Virus record (IMG/VR): IMGVR_UViG_3300036766_000210
Location: 1-39,050 of that record
DNA from: a virus
Reading direction: 5' to 3' (one strand)
Length of the DNA: 39,050 bases
Shown: piece by piece, positions 30,622 to 36,428 of the stretch
Position numbering within the stretch: the stretch's first letter is position 1
Layout of the letters: each line of letters starts with the position of its first letter
The notes under the pieces: generated by a model
Told to the model about the DNA's origin: nothing
What the model saw: only the letters and a program-made list of their open reading frames with translations
The model's database searches: none
Program-made: the position numbers and the translations under genes

Positions 30622-30660
30622 ACGCCCCGCTGGCCCCGTGCCGGCGGGGCGCTTCTTTCG
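30622..30660. terminator. Bidirectional intrinsic terminator
   Basis: CGCCCCGCTGGC, loop CCCGT, GCCGGCGGGGCG forms a stem of about 12 pairs followed by CTTCTTTCGTTT on the plus strand. It lies between the end of the rightward late genes and the end of the leftward gene at 30663. The stem serves both directions, although the U-rich stretch is only evident for rightward transcription. Confidence 0.8.
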
Positions 30661-30662
30661 TT

Positions 30663-30944
30663 TCAGCGGATCGGTGGAACGGGCAGGACGGCGGTGTAGA
30701 TGTTGCCGGCGGGATCGGTCGCCTGATATGTGGCCGGCGGCCCTGCGGCATATTCGGGGTGCGCAGCATCGAACGCCTTGCCGGCCTCGACCGCCGCGCG
30801 GACGGTCAGGAAGGGGCCGAACATGCCGTAGGGTTGAATGGATTCGTTCTTGTCCACCCAATACCCGAAGCCATCTGCCCCGATGTGCTGGCCCTCGATC
30901 CAGTCACCGTTGAAGCTATCTTTCAAAAAAAGATCGTCGGCCAT
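30663..30944 (-). CDS. Small protein of unknown function, convergent to the late operon
   Basis: The 93-residue product begins MADDLFLKDSFNGDWIEGQHIGADGFGYWVDKNESIQPYGMFGPFLTVRAAVEAGKAFDAAHPEYAAGPPATYQATDPAGNIYTAVLPVPPIR. ATG 30944 is preferred over an upstream start because GGAAGG lies 6-11 nt before it. The protein has one compact alpha/beta domain and no recognised motif. One att-flanking repeat lies just upstream of its start. It lies on the opposite side of the att core from the integrase, so it may be expressed in lysogens. Confidence 0.55.
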   Translation of the reverse strand: MADDLFLKDSFNGDWIEGQHIGADGFGYWVDKNESIQPYGMFGPFLTVRAAVEAGKAFDAAHPEYAAGPPATYQATDPAGNIYTAVLPVPPIR

Positions 30945-30963
30945 GAGAACCTTCCGTGAACCC

Positions 30964-30982
30964 TGGTGTCTGCCTGGTGTCA
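30964..30982 (+). repeat. Att-flanking direct repeat, left copy
   Basis: TGGTGTCTGCCTGGTGTCA, containing two TGGTGTC half-sites 11 bp apart. An exact second copy is at 31185-31203 in the same orientation. The two bracket the tRNA-like core at 31085-31121, as expected for integrase arm-type sites. Confidence 0.75.
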
Positions 30983-31084
30983 CTCTTGCACGACTTTCTG
31001 TGCCTGTTCGTGCCTTGTTCCGCCGGTCGGGGCTTGCGCGACCCGAGGAAAATCAATAGGAAAGCCCGTGGCTTAGGCCGCGTG

Positions 31085-31121
31085 GCTGCCGTAGCTCAGT
31101 GGTAGAGCACCCCCTTGGTAA
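31085..31121 (+). other. attP: attP core: 5' half of tRNA-Thr(GGT)
   Basis: From GCTGCCGTAGCTCAGTGG through the D-arm to CCCCCTTGGTAA (anticodon GGT with the flanking loop bases) this equals the 5' half of a proteobacterial tRNA-Thr. Right after the anticodon loop the match ends: the 3' strand of the anticodon stem reads AGGAG, leaving two mismatches, and no T-arm or acceptor 3' strand follows. A tRNA gene is therefore not encoded. The integrase gene points toward it from the right and exact 19-nt repeats lie on both sides. I read this as the phage attachment site, with the crossover within or near the anticodon arm. Confidence 0.75.
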
Positions 31122-31154
31122 AGGAGCGGCGACTTGTGAGAAACCCTTACAGGT

Positions 31155-31301
31155 TCAACCACTTAGCTCTTCCCCTGGATCGGTTGGTGTCTGCCTGGTG
31201 TCAGCCGACTTGTCCGCCGCCCCCAGGGGCATTTTGAGATTGTCCGCCGCGACGCGCGGGAGCGGCGCGTTCGCTTTCGCGCAATCGTCGCAATAAAACA
31301 T
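31155..31301 (-). CDS. Very small protein with Cys pair, last gene of leftward operon
   Basis: The 48-residue product begins MFYCDDCAKANAPLPRVAADNLKMPLGAADKSADTRQTPTDP. The CxxC at residues 4-7 resembles a single zinc-knuckle half. Its final third is encoded by the right att-flanking repeat, so the C-terminus probably has no selected function. It begins 4 nt after the preceding gene ends. It may be genuine or a chance frame. Confidence 0.4.
   Translation of the reverse strand: MFYCDDCAKANAPLPRVAADNLKMPLGAADKSADTRQTPTDPGEELSG
31185..31203 (+). repeat. Att-flanking direct repeat, right copy
   Basis: An exact second copy of TGGTGTCTGCCTGGTGTCA, 64 nt to the right of the tRNA-like core; the left copy is 102 nt away on the other side. 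Orientation is the same as for the left copy. It lies inside the small frame 31155-31301. Confidence 0.75.
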
Positions 31302-31305
31302 CGCG

Positions 31306-31488
31306 CTATATCCTCGCTTCCATGGCCGCGCCCGGCGGCGTGACGGTCCAGCCGCGCGACCGCAGCCACGCGACATACTGATCTGCCATGATGTCGTCCA
31401 GCCATTCCGCGATCCGCGCGGCATCGGGGGATGCGATCTTAACGGTGAACCCAGGGAAGGTATGCGTTGCCTCCGGCATCTCGCTCAC
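31306..31488 (-). CDS. Small protein of unknown function
   Basis: The 60-residue product reads MSEMPEATHTFPGFTVKIASPDAARIAEWLDDIMADQYVAWLRSRGWTVTPPGAAMEARI from a GTG start that overlaps the stop of the preceding gene (GTGA). It has a beta strand followed by two helices. Nothing else is recognised. It is co-transcribed with the integrase. Confidence 0.5.
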   Translation of the reverse strand: MSEMPEATHTFPGFTVKIASPDAARIAEWLDDIMADQYVAWLRSRGWTVTPPGAAMEARI

Positions 31489-31862
31489 GCCGTCCTCGCT
31501 TCCATGGCATGGATGGCTGTGATGATCCTCTCTTGGCTTTCGTCCGAGAGTCTACCCGTGAACGAGAGCCCGTCTGTTTTTTGCAAATCGTCGAACAGGT
31601 TCACGAAATCCGCGACGATGGCGGCTGGCGTCGCTGCCGGGATCGTGATGGTTAAGTGGACCGCAAAGGCGTTAAGCGTTTGGGGGTCCTTTAACAAGCC
31701 GGCCAGCACGCCGGCCCCGCGCCCGAAACGGGGGCGAGCTTCAAGGTTGAACCAAATGCCCGTCGGACCCTCCGGCGCCCGCTTCATCGTCAGTTCCACG
31801 CGCCTCCCCAAAGCGATAGTTTTTGTCTCCATGGCGGCCGGGATGTCGGCGGCGGTAATCAT
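31485..31862 (-). CDS. Protein of unknown function downstream of integrase
   Basis: The 125-residue product begins MITAADIPAAMETKTIALGRRVELTMKRAPEGPTGIWFNLEARPRFGRGAGVLAGLLKDPQTLNAFAVHLTITIPA and ends in a helical part (DGLSFTGRLSDESQERIITAIHAMEARTA). The ATG overlaps the integrase stop (ATGA), so the true start is 31862 and not the long upstream frame. No domain is recognised. Coupling to the integrase suggests a role at integration or as a small accessory protein. Confidence 0.55.
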   Translation of the reverse strand: MITAADIPAAMETKTIALGRRVELTMKRAPEGPTGIWFNLEARPRFGRGAGVLAGLLKDPQTLNAFAVHLTITIPAATPAAIVADFVNLFDDLQKTDGLSFTGRLSDESQERIITAIHAMEARTA

Positions 31863-32923
31863 GCTCGCTTCTCCACCACGGCGGCGCCGGGGACCAATCC
31901 CCACACGCGCCGGATCGCGGCTTCGTGCCCCTCGGGCAGCAGGTGCGCGTATCGCTCGACCAGCACCACCGTTGACCAGCCGCCGTCCGCCTTGAGCCGC
32001 AGCAAATCCTTGTGCAGCGCGTAGTGCCACGAAGCCCAGGAGTGCCGCATCCCGTGCGGCGTGACGCCGACAACCCCCGCCGCCTCGCAGATGCGCGCCC
32101 AGGGCTTCCGTAGCTGCCCGCCACCGCCTTCCTCGGTGGCCCGGTAGGGATCGCCCCGGCGGTTGCGGAAGATGTGCCCGGTGCGGCCCTTTATGCCAGC
32201 CAGCGCCACGATCGCGGCCGGGGGAAGCTGCACGACGCGGAGTTTGCCCGCCTTGGTCTTGTCGGCCCAGAGAAACACCCGGCCCTCGGCGAGCCGAACG
32301 TCGGTTTCCCATTCCAGACTGAGAGCTTCGCCCATGCGGGCGCCCGTGCAGATCAGGAACGTCCAGAGGGGATTGAGCCGTTCATCGGCCGCCTCGATCA
32401 TGGCCGAGACCTGCGCGGGCGTCAGGAACACCGTGCGGCCTGGCCCGACGCTCGGGGCGTCGAACCGCGGCGCGTCGCACCATCCGCGCTTTGCCGCGTG
32501 GTTCAGGATCGCCGTCAAGGGGCCGATTATGTCGCGCCGCACCGTCGCGGGCTTGGCGTCGGGTTTCAGTAGCGCGCGCCGGGCCTTATCGACAGCCTCC
32601 TGCGTGATCTCCGCCAGCGCGGCGTTGTCGCCGAAATGTCGCAGCAGGCGGTTTATCAGCCCGAGCGTGCCGGCGCTGCGGGCTTCGTGGCCCGTGTAGG
32701 ACACAACGGCGTCTGAGAAGGAACGAATGCCACGACGTTCCCCGTGCCATGCGGTGTTGAGGATTTGCCGCTCCATGACCGCGGCTTCTTGGCGCGCGGT
32801 CTTGGTGTCGTCGCTGCCAGCGCGGCAGCGAACGAGGACACCCTTCGCGGCCCCGGCGGCGCGGACGGTGCCGGTGATCCAGAGCCCTTTGCGGCCGGGC
32901 CGTTTGCCGACTTCGAGAGACAT
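31859..32923 (-). CDS. int: Tyrosine recombinase integrase
   Basis: The 354-residue product has an N-terminal arm-binding/SAM-like part and a C-terminal catalytic domain: CTGARMGEALSLEW with Arg 196, DKTKAGKLRVVQL with Lys, TPHGMRHSWASW with His 290 and Arg 293, GGWSTVVLVERYAHL with Trp 316 in the second His position and the nucleophile Tyr 325. All active-site residues of the family are present (a Trp is a known variant there). GGAGG lies just upstream of ATG 32923. The gene points to the tRNA-like att core 740 bp beyond its stop. It catalyses integration at a tRNA-Thr gene, by inference. Confidence 0.93.
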   Translation of the reverse strand: MSLEVGKRPGRKGLWITGTVRAAGAAKGVLVRCRAGSDDTKTARQEAAVMERQILNTAWHGERRGIRSFSDAVVSYTGHEARSAGTLGLINRLLRHFGDNAALAEITQEAVDKARRALLKPDAKPATVRRDIIGPLTAILNHAAKRGWCDAPRFDAPSVGPGRTVFLTPAQVSAMIEAADERLNPLWTFLICTGARMGEALSLEWETDVRLAEGRVFLWADKTKAGKLRVVQLPPAAIVALAGIKGRTGHIFRNRRGDPYRATEEGGGGQLRKPWARICEAAGVVGVTPHGMRHSWASWHYALHKDLLRLKADGGWSTVVLVERYAHLLPEGHEAAIRRVWGLVPGAAVVEKRA

Positions 32924-33087
32924 TTTTCCTCCAATTCTTCGATGGCTTCAATCCGGAATACCACGCGACGGCCGAGTTTCAGAAACGGAATTTCGTGCTG
33001 CTTCACGAGGTCGGTCAGGTGCCGGACGCTGATCGTCAGCCGGGCGGCGGCTTGCTCGCGGGTCAGGCGGCGCGGGGCGTCAGCCAT
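32656..33087 (-). CDS. Excisionase-like HTH protein overlapping the integrase start
   Basis: Residues 8-55 read LTREQAAARLTISVRHLTDLVKQHEIPFLKLGRRVVFRIEAIEELEEK, the winged-helix pattern of MerR-like excisionases and helix_turn_17 proteins. This part ends about where the integrase begins (32923). The frame then stays open for another 89 codons inside the integrase gene, giving a Pro/Ala/Ser-rich tail (KSANGPAAKGSGSPAPSAPPG). That tail may be a by-product of high-GC DNA or a real extension. An 11-codon mini-frame (33080-33115) links the upstream gene's stop to this start by overlaps at both ends. It is likely the directionality factor or early regulator. Confidence 0.75.
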   Translation of the reverse strand: MADAPRRLTREQAAARLTISVRHLTDLVKQHEIPFLKLGRRVVFRIEAIEELEEKCLSKSANGPAAKGSGSPAPSAPPGPRRVSSFAAALAATTPRPRAKKPRSWSGKSSTPHGTGNVVAFVPSQTPLCPTRATKPAAPARSG

Positions 33088-33111
33088 CGGCGTTCTTCCA
33101 GGACATCGGTT

Positions 33112-33450
33112 TCATGCGACAATTCCTTTCACGCGCAGAGGCCGTTCGAGGGCGCGCAGGGCTTCGTGCCATAGGCGGTAATCGGGCTGCTCGCTCGGCA
33201 CCGCCGCCGACGGCTCCGTGCCGCGCTCGCCCCAACGGCGCAGGACATGAACCTGCACGAGGTCGATCCGGCGCTGGCGATACAGCGTGTCGAGCGCCTT
33301 CACGACATCATCGGGATCACACGGGCGTTCGGTGCCGCCCGGTGTGCTGCGGCGGCCCCCGCGGCGGGCCACGAGTGCGGTCATGGTCCAGAGCCACGCA
33401 TCGCGCGCGGATCGGAACGGCACGCCGGGCGCTGACAGCGCGGCGCTCAT
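33112..33450 (-). CDS. Phage protein of unknown function
   Basis: The 112-residue product begins MSAALSAPGVPFRSARDAWLWTMTALVARRGGRRSTPGGTERPCDPDDVVKALDTLYRQRRIDLVQVHVLRRWGERGTEPSAA. The segment A-x-D-A-W-L-W-T...C-D-P-D-D-V-V-K-A-L-D-x-L-Y-R-Q-R-R-I is highly patterned and typical of a conserved early phage protein (from memory, no function known). It looks like an all-helical DNA-binding-type domain. The start overlaps the preceding gene (ATGA). Confidence 0.6.
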   Translation of the reverse strand: MSAALSAPGVPFRSARDAWLWTMTALVARRGGRRSTPGGTERPCDPDDVVKALDTLYRQRRIDLVQVHVLRRWGERGTEPSAAVPSEQPDYRLWHEALRALERPLRVKGIVA

Positions 33451-33761
33451 GCGGCCCTCGCGCGCTCATCCAGGATGCGCCGATCCCCCCACTGATCGCA
33501 GTCCCGCGGCAGATCGGCGCTCAAGCCCGGAAGCTCGATCTCTTTGACCGAACAAGCCGCCGGTTCGTAGTGATCCGGCTCCCTGCCTCTGCCATACTCA
33601 AACAAGTCCTTGATGAAATGGACACACGACATGCACCCGCGCCGCGCCGGGTCTTTATAGCAGTCCGCGACGTGTCGGTTGGCCCGCGTCACGTTCGCCC
33701 ATGACCGTCTGCAATGCGGGCACCTGTGGCGCGTGACCGTGATCGCCTCCGCGTCGCTCAT
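33447..33761 (-). CDS. Zinc-finger-type small protein
   Basis: The 104-residue product starts MSDAEAITVTRHRCPHCRRSWANVTRANRHVADCYKDPARRGCMSCVHFIKDLFEYGRG. The CPHC...H(3)C arrangement at about residues 14-34 forms a C2HC-like zinc site, and GCMSC plus later cysteines (ACSVKEI, PRDCDQW) a second cluster. It probably binds zinc and possibly nucleic acid. It starts at ATG 33761, overlapping the DUF5131 stop by 4 nt. No named family. Confidence 0.6.
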   Translation of the reverse strand: MSDAEAITVTRHRCPHCRRSWANVTRANRHVADCYKDPARRGCMSCVHFIKDLFEYGRGREPDHYEPAACSVKEIELPGLSADLPRDCDQWGDRRILDERARAA

Positions 33762-34519
33762 GCCGGAAACTCCCGCACAAGCAGATCGTCGGGGATCGGT
33801 GCTTTCTTGCTCATCTGCTTCATGAAAAACGCCACGCCGGCAGCCTTGCATTGATCGCGCAAAGACCGGGCCCACTCGGCTGACATCGGCCGCGCGTGCG
33901 GGCCACTTTCTCCGCCCACAATGGTCCAGCCGATGCCAGACAGGTTGATATCGCCCAGGTCGCCCAGCAGCGGTTCCAGCGAGAGAAAGCGAAGCGCGGC
34001 CGGCGTGTCGCGCAGCTTGTCGATGCGCCATTTCCGGGCGCGATCCTCAACGCTGACGCCGAGCCAGACATTCGGGAGAGGCCACGAGCGGGAAAACCCT
34101 TCGCCATCGTCCCGCCTGTCCATGCGCGCGACGATGTATGCGTGCATCCGCTCGTCGCGCTTGGTCAGCACCTGAAAAGTGTGGTGCGGGGCAAGTGCCA
34201 TCCCGGCGAACACCCGGTCGATCCAAGCGTCCGACACGCTTTCATGGAACAGATCGCCGTGCGCACAGACGAATATGCGACGCGGCCGTTTCCAGTGGAT
34301 CGGCTGATCCAGCCAGGCATCAATCAGCCGAACCTCTCCGTTCCAGACGGGACCGGCCTTCGTGTCGATCGTGAGACCGGCCCGCGAGGGGTGGTGCTTC
34401 AAGCGCGTGCCGGCCAGGCGCATCGCATAGCAATTCGTGCAGCCGGGCGTGACGACACTGCACCCGACAATCGGGTTCCACGTCGCGTCCGTCCATTCTA
34501 TGGCGCTGTTCTCAGCCAC
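33758..34519 (-). CDS. DUF5131 / phage Gp37-Gp68 family protein
   Basis: The 253-residue product from GTG 34519 starts MAENSAIEWTDATWNPIVGCSVVTPGCTNCYAMRLAG. This is the hallmark of Gp37/Gp68 proteins (DUF5131). The Cys trio (GC-x6-C-x2-C) lies where a metal cluster could sit, and later blocks IFVCAHGDLFHESVSDAWIDRVFAGMALAPHHTFQVLTKR, NVWLGVSVEDRARKWRIDKLR, LSLEPLLGDLG and IVGGESGPHARPM complete the pattern. GTG 34519 is favoured by a GGGGGG-type site just upstream; a TTG start at 34582 would add a stretch that fits no family. The biochemical function is not established. Confidence 0.85.
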   Translation of the reverse strand: MAENSAIEWTDATWNPIVGCSVVTPGCTNCYAMRLAGTRLKHHPSRAGLTIDTKAGPVWNGEVRLIDAWLDQPIHWKRPRRIFVCAHGDLFHESVSDAWIDRVFAGMALAPHHTFQVLTKRDERMHAYIVARMDRRDDGEGFSRSWPLPNVWLGVSVEDRARKWRIDKLRDTPAALRFLSLEPLLGDLGDINLSGIGWTIVGGESGPHARPMSAEWARSLRDQCKAAGVAFFMKQMSKKAPIPDDLLVREFPA

Positions 34520-34586
34520 GATCACCCCCCAGCGCCCGCGTGTATCTCCGCTCCGCAACGGGATCTTGGATTGCGAATTCAACCAT
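34512..34586 (-). CDS. Micro-ORF coupling two early genes
   Basis: A 24-residue frame, MVEFAIQDPVAERRYTRALG plus four residues, starts by overlapping the stop of the gene at 34579 (8 nt) and stops inside the DUF5131 start region (8 nt). Its placement fits re-initiation between the two genes. The peptide looks protein-like, but is too short to classify. It may be genuine or only a coupling device. Confidence 0.3.
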   Translation of the reverse strand: MVEFAIQDPVAERRYTRALGGDRG

Positions 34587-34914
34587 CGTCGTCATCCTCT
34601 TTCGGCGTCACGTCGATGCCGCGCTCGGCGAGCATCGCCCGGTAGGCCGGCGGCGCCTCGCTGGCGCCCCACAGGTTGACCGTGGCCCAGATGACGAATT
34701 CTTCCGCCGTGGCGTCCGTGTGGCCCGTGGCCTTGTCGATCATCGCCTCAAGGCCGTTCTTCGGTGGGACGAAACTGAGCCCCGTCGCGGCCTTGAACGC
34801 GGCGAGGATTTCGGGCTCCGCGCTGGCGTAGAGGATGAAATCCCGCCACGCGATCGCGCCGATGCTGCTGTCGCGGAACGGCGGCCATGCGAGGGCGGGA
34901 TCGGGCGCCGTCAT
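34579..34914 (-). CDS. Protein of unknown function, early operon
   Basis: The 111-residue product reads MTAPDPALAWPPFRDSSIGAIAWRDFILYASAEPEILAAFKAATGLSFVPPKNGLEAMIDKATGHTDATAEEFVIWATVNLWGASEAPPAYRAMLAERGIDVTPKEDDDDG. It is an acidic, mostly helical domain with an acidic tail (EDDDDG). No motif is known to me. The ATG at 34914 overlaps the preceding stop by 4 nt; the longer frame to 35067 lacks protein character. Confidence 0.55.
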   Translation of the reverse strand: MTAPDPALAWPPFRDSSIGAIAWRDFILYASAEPEILAAFKAATGLSFVPPKNGLEAMIDKATGHTDATAEEFVIWATVNLWGASEAPPAYRAMLAERGIDVTPKEDDDDG

Positions 34915-35210
34915 GCGTGCCCCGCCGCCGGCGCCTCGGCCAAAGCCGCGTTGGCGCGGTGCATCTGCATGACCGCAACCCAGACAACCGCGCCGCAATA
35001 CTTGATGCGATCTTTGGCGGGACACCCCATCAACATCGAGGTCATGATCATGCCGCAGATGGCCCATTGATCGGGCGGGGCCTGTTTTTCCAGGATGTCG
35101 ATCATCAGCTCCAAGGCTGCGTTGACGCGGCCCGGATCGCTCTCATGCTCCATCCTGCCGGATAGCTCGAGGGCGTCGGCGGAGAGCAGCAGCGGCGTTT
35201 TCTCGGGCAT
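34911..35210 (-). CDS. Protein of unknown function, early operon
   Basis: The 99-residue product starts MPEKTPLLLSADALELSGRMEHESDPGRVNAALELMIDILEKQAPPDQWAICGMIMTSMLMGCPAKDRIKYCGAVVWVAVMQMHRANAALAEAPA. It has a helical N-terminus and a hydrophobic Met/Cys-rich centre that might be a buried helix rather than a membrane span. ATG 35210 overlaps the upstream stop (TGATG). Function is unknown. Confidence 0.5.
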   Translation of the reverse strand: MPEKTPLLLSADALELSGRMEHESDPGRVNAALELMIDILEKQAPPDQWAICGMIMTSMLMGCPAKDRIKYCGAVVWVAVMQMHRANAALAEAPAAGHA

Positions 35211-35860
35211 CACGCGCTCTCCCGCGTCGGCTCGGGCGGGATGCAGATGCCGGGCGGGATCAGGGCCGCGAGCCGGCGCCGTTCCGCCAGTCGAAAAACT
35301 TCACTCCCCAGCGTGACTGGCCCGCCATGCCAAAACATCGCATCAAGCTCTCCGATAAGCGCGAGGTTCACGCGCGCCTTTTCCAGATCGGCGGCGGTCA
35401 GCAACGGGCGCTCGGGCGCATCGGCCTCCGTGCCAAGCTCGCGCATGGCGGCCCGGGCGGCTATCCGCGCAAGGACCGCGCGCTCACCAATAGACGCACG
35501 AGGATTCCCGCACTCAGAACTCCAATCATCGCGTATCTCCTGCGCCAGTTTCACCTCGGTAATCTCCCTCCCCGCCGGCGCGCGATGGTCCCGCCATGCG
35601 GGAAAGCGTGGGTCCGGGGCCTGTGCGATTTTCAAGGCCCGCCATTCTTCCATATCGGTGGCGCACCGTCGCGCTTCGGCGACCTGTGCCATGTCGCTGC
35701 CCGGCCGCGCGCCCCGCGCGATGATCCCCGCGCGGATATCCGCCCATCGGCGGACCATCACGGGGGAACTTGGATCGCGCGCCAGCAGCACGAACATGGG
35801 TTCGTCGGGCAACGCCGCCGCGTAGCAATCGAACGGCGAAGGTTTCTGCTTCGTTCCCAT
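35210..35860 (-). CDS. Protein of unknown function, early operon
   Basis: The 216-residue product begins MGTKQKPSPFDCYAAALPDEPMFVLLARDPSSPVMVRRWADIRAGIIARGARPGSDMAQVAEARRCATDMEEWRAL. 'F-D-C-Y-A-A-A-x-P-D-E-P-M-F-V-L-L-A-R-D-P' is a recognisable opening of phage early proteins of unknown role. The C-terminal half is helical (RPLLTAADLEKARVNLALIGELDAMFWHGGPVTLGSEVFRLAERRRLAAL). A start at 35860 (TGATG overlap) is preferred to the longer frame up to 35941. Confidence 0.55.
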   Translation of the reverse strand: MGTKQKPSPFDCYAAALPDEPMFVLLARDPSSPVMVRRWADIRAGIIARGARPGSDMAQVAEARRCATDMEEWRALKIAQAPDPRFPAWRDHRAPAGREITEVKLAQEIRDDWSSECGNPRASIGERAVLARIAARAAMRELGTEADAPERPLLTAADLEKARVNLALIGELDAMFWHGGPVTLGSEVFRLAERRRLAALIPPGICIPPEPTRESA

Positions 35861-36000
35861 CACGGCACCGGCATCAGCAGCAGCGTGACGGCCACGGTGA
35901 AGATCGCGGTGGCGATGCAGGCCAGCGTCATGCGCGACCATACCTCGCGGCTCTCGTAAAGGCGGTGGCGGCGACGGTCGCGCGGGAATGCCGTCGTCAT
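35860..36000 (-). CDS. Small single-span membrane protein
   Basis: The 46-residue product has a charged basic start (MTTAFPRDRRRHRLYESREVW) and one membrane span near the C-terminus (LACIATAIFTVAVTLLLMPV). It overlaps both neighbours, ATGA upstream and TGATG downstream, so it is well embedded in the operon. No family is recognised. Small early membrane proteins of this sort may affect host membrane functions or superinfection; that is only a possibility. Confidence 0.5.
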   Translation of the reverse strand: MTTAFPRDRRRHRLYESREVWSRMTLACIATAIFTVAVTLLLMPVP

Positions 36001-36239
36001 AGCGCGGCCTCCTGGTTCTTCGCTCGCGCGGGCTTCGTGGATGCCCCGAGCTTCACGTCGGCGGCGGGCCAGAAGATCGAGGCGGCCAAGACAGAGCCCT
36101 GCCCTTCCGATGGTTCCGAGCCCGAGACGGTGTGGACCGACATCGCGCGCAACGCGGTTCGCAGCACCGCCTGCACGGTCAGGACCGGCACGCCGTCATC
36201 GGCGGGCACCTGCACCCGCAGTTCAACCATTCTCGTCAT
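35997..36239 (-). CDS. Small protein of unknown function
   Basis: The 80-residue product begins MTRMVELRVQVPADDGVPVLTVQAVLRTALRAMSVHTVSGSEPSEGQGSVLAASIFWPAADVKLGASTKPARAKNQEAAL. Its first part alternates strand and helix like a small alpha/beta domain; the tail is basic and flexible. The start overlaps the upstream stop by 1 nt (TGATG). Nothing known matches. Confidence 0.45.
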   Translation of the reverse strand: MTRMVELRVQVPADDGVPVLTVQAVLRTALRAMSVHTVSGSEPSEGQGSVLAASIFWPAADVKLGASTKPARAKNQEAAL

Positions 36240-36424
36240 CAGTCATTCTCCTTCAATGTTCGTAGGCTCATCGTCCAATCGACCGCCGCGGCGGTAGGTG
36301 TGATCTCGTAGTTATCGAACCGCTGGCCCTCGACCTTCGCGCGCGCCTCGGCGAGCGTGCCGGCCTCGATCTCGAACGTGACGCCTTCCAGCGTCAGCCG
36401 GCCCGTGGCGTAGAAGGTCGCCAT
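36239..36424 (-). CDS. Small protein of unknown function
   Basis: The 61-residue product MATFYATGRLTLEGVTFEIEAGTLAEARAKVEGQRFDNYEITPTAAAVDWTMSLRTLKEND has a beta-rich start and one helix, resembling small phage proteins of a beta-grasp-like plan. ATG 36424 is chosen because AAGGAG lies 9 nt upstream, overlapping the RecT stop region. It follows recT by 4 nt and may act with it, but there is no direct evidence. Confidence 0.5.
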   Translation of the reverse strand: MATFYATGRLTLEGVTFEIEAGTLAEARAKVEGQRFDNYEITPTAAAVDWTMSLRTLKEND

Positions 36425-36428
36425 GCGA

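Noticed and set aside
31085-31160. Functional tRNA-Thr gene
   Set aside because: Only the 5' half through the anticodon loop fits. The 3' strand of the anticodon stem has mismatches and no T-arm or acceptor strand follows.
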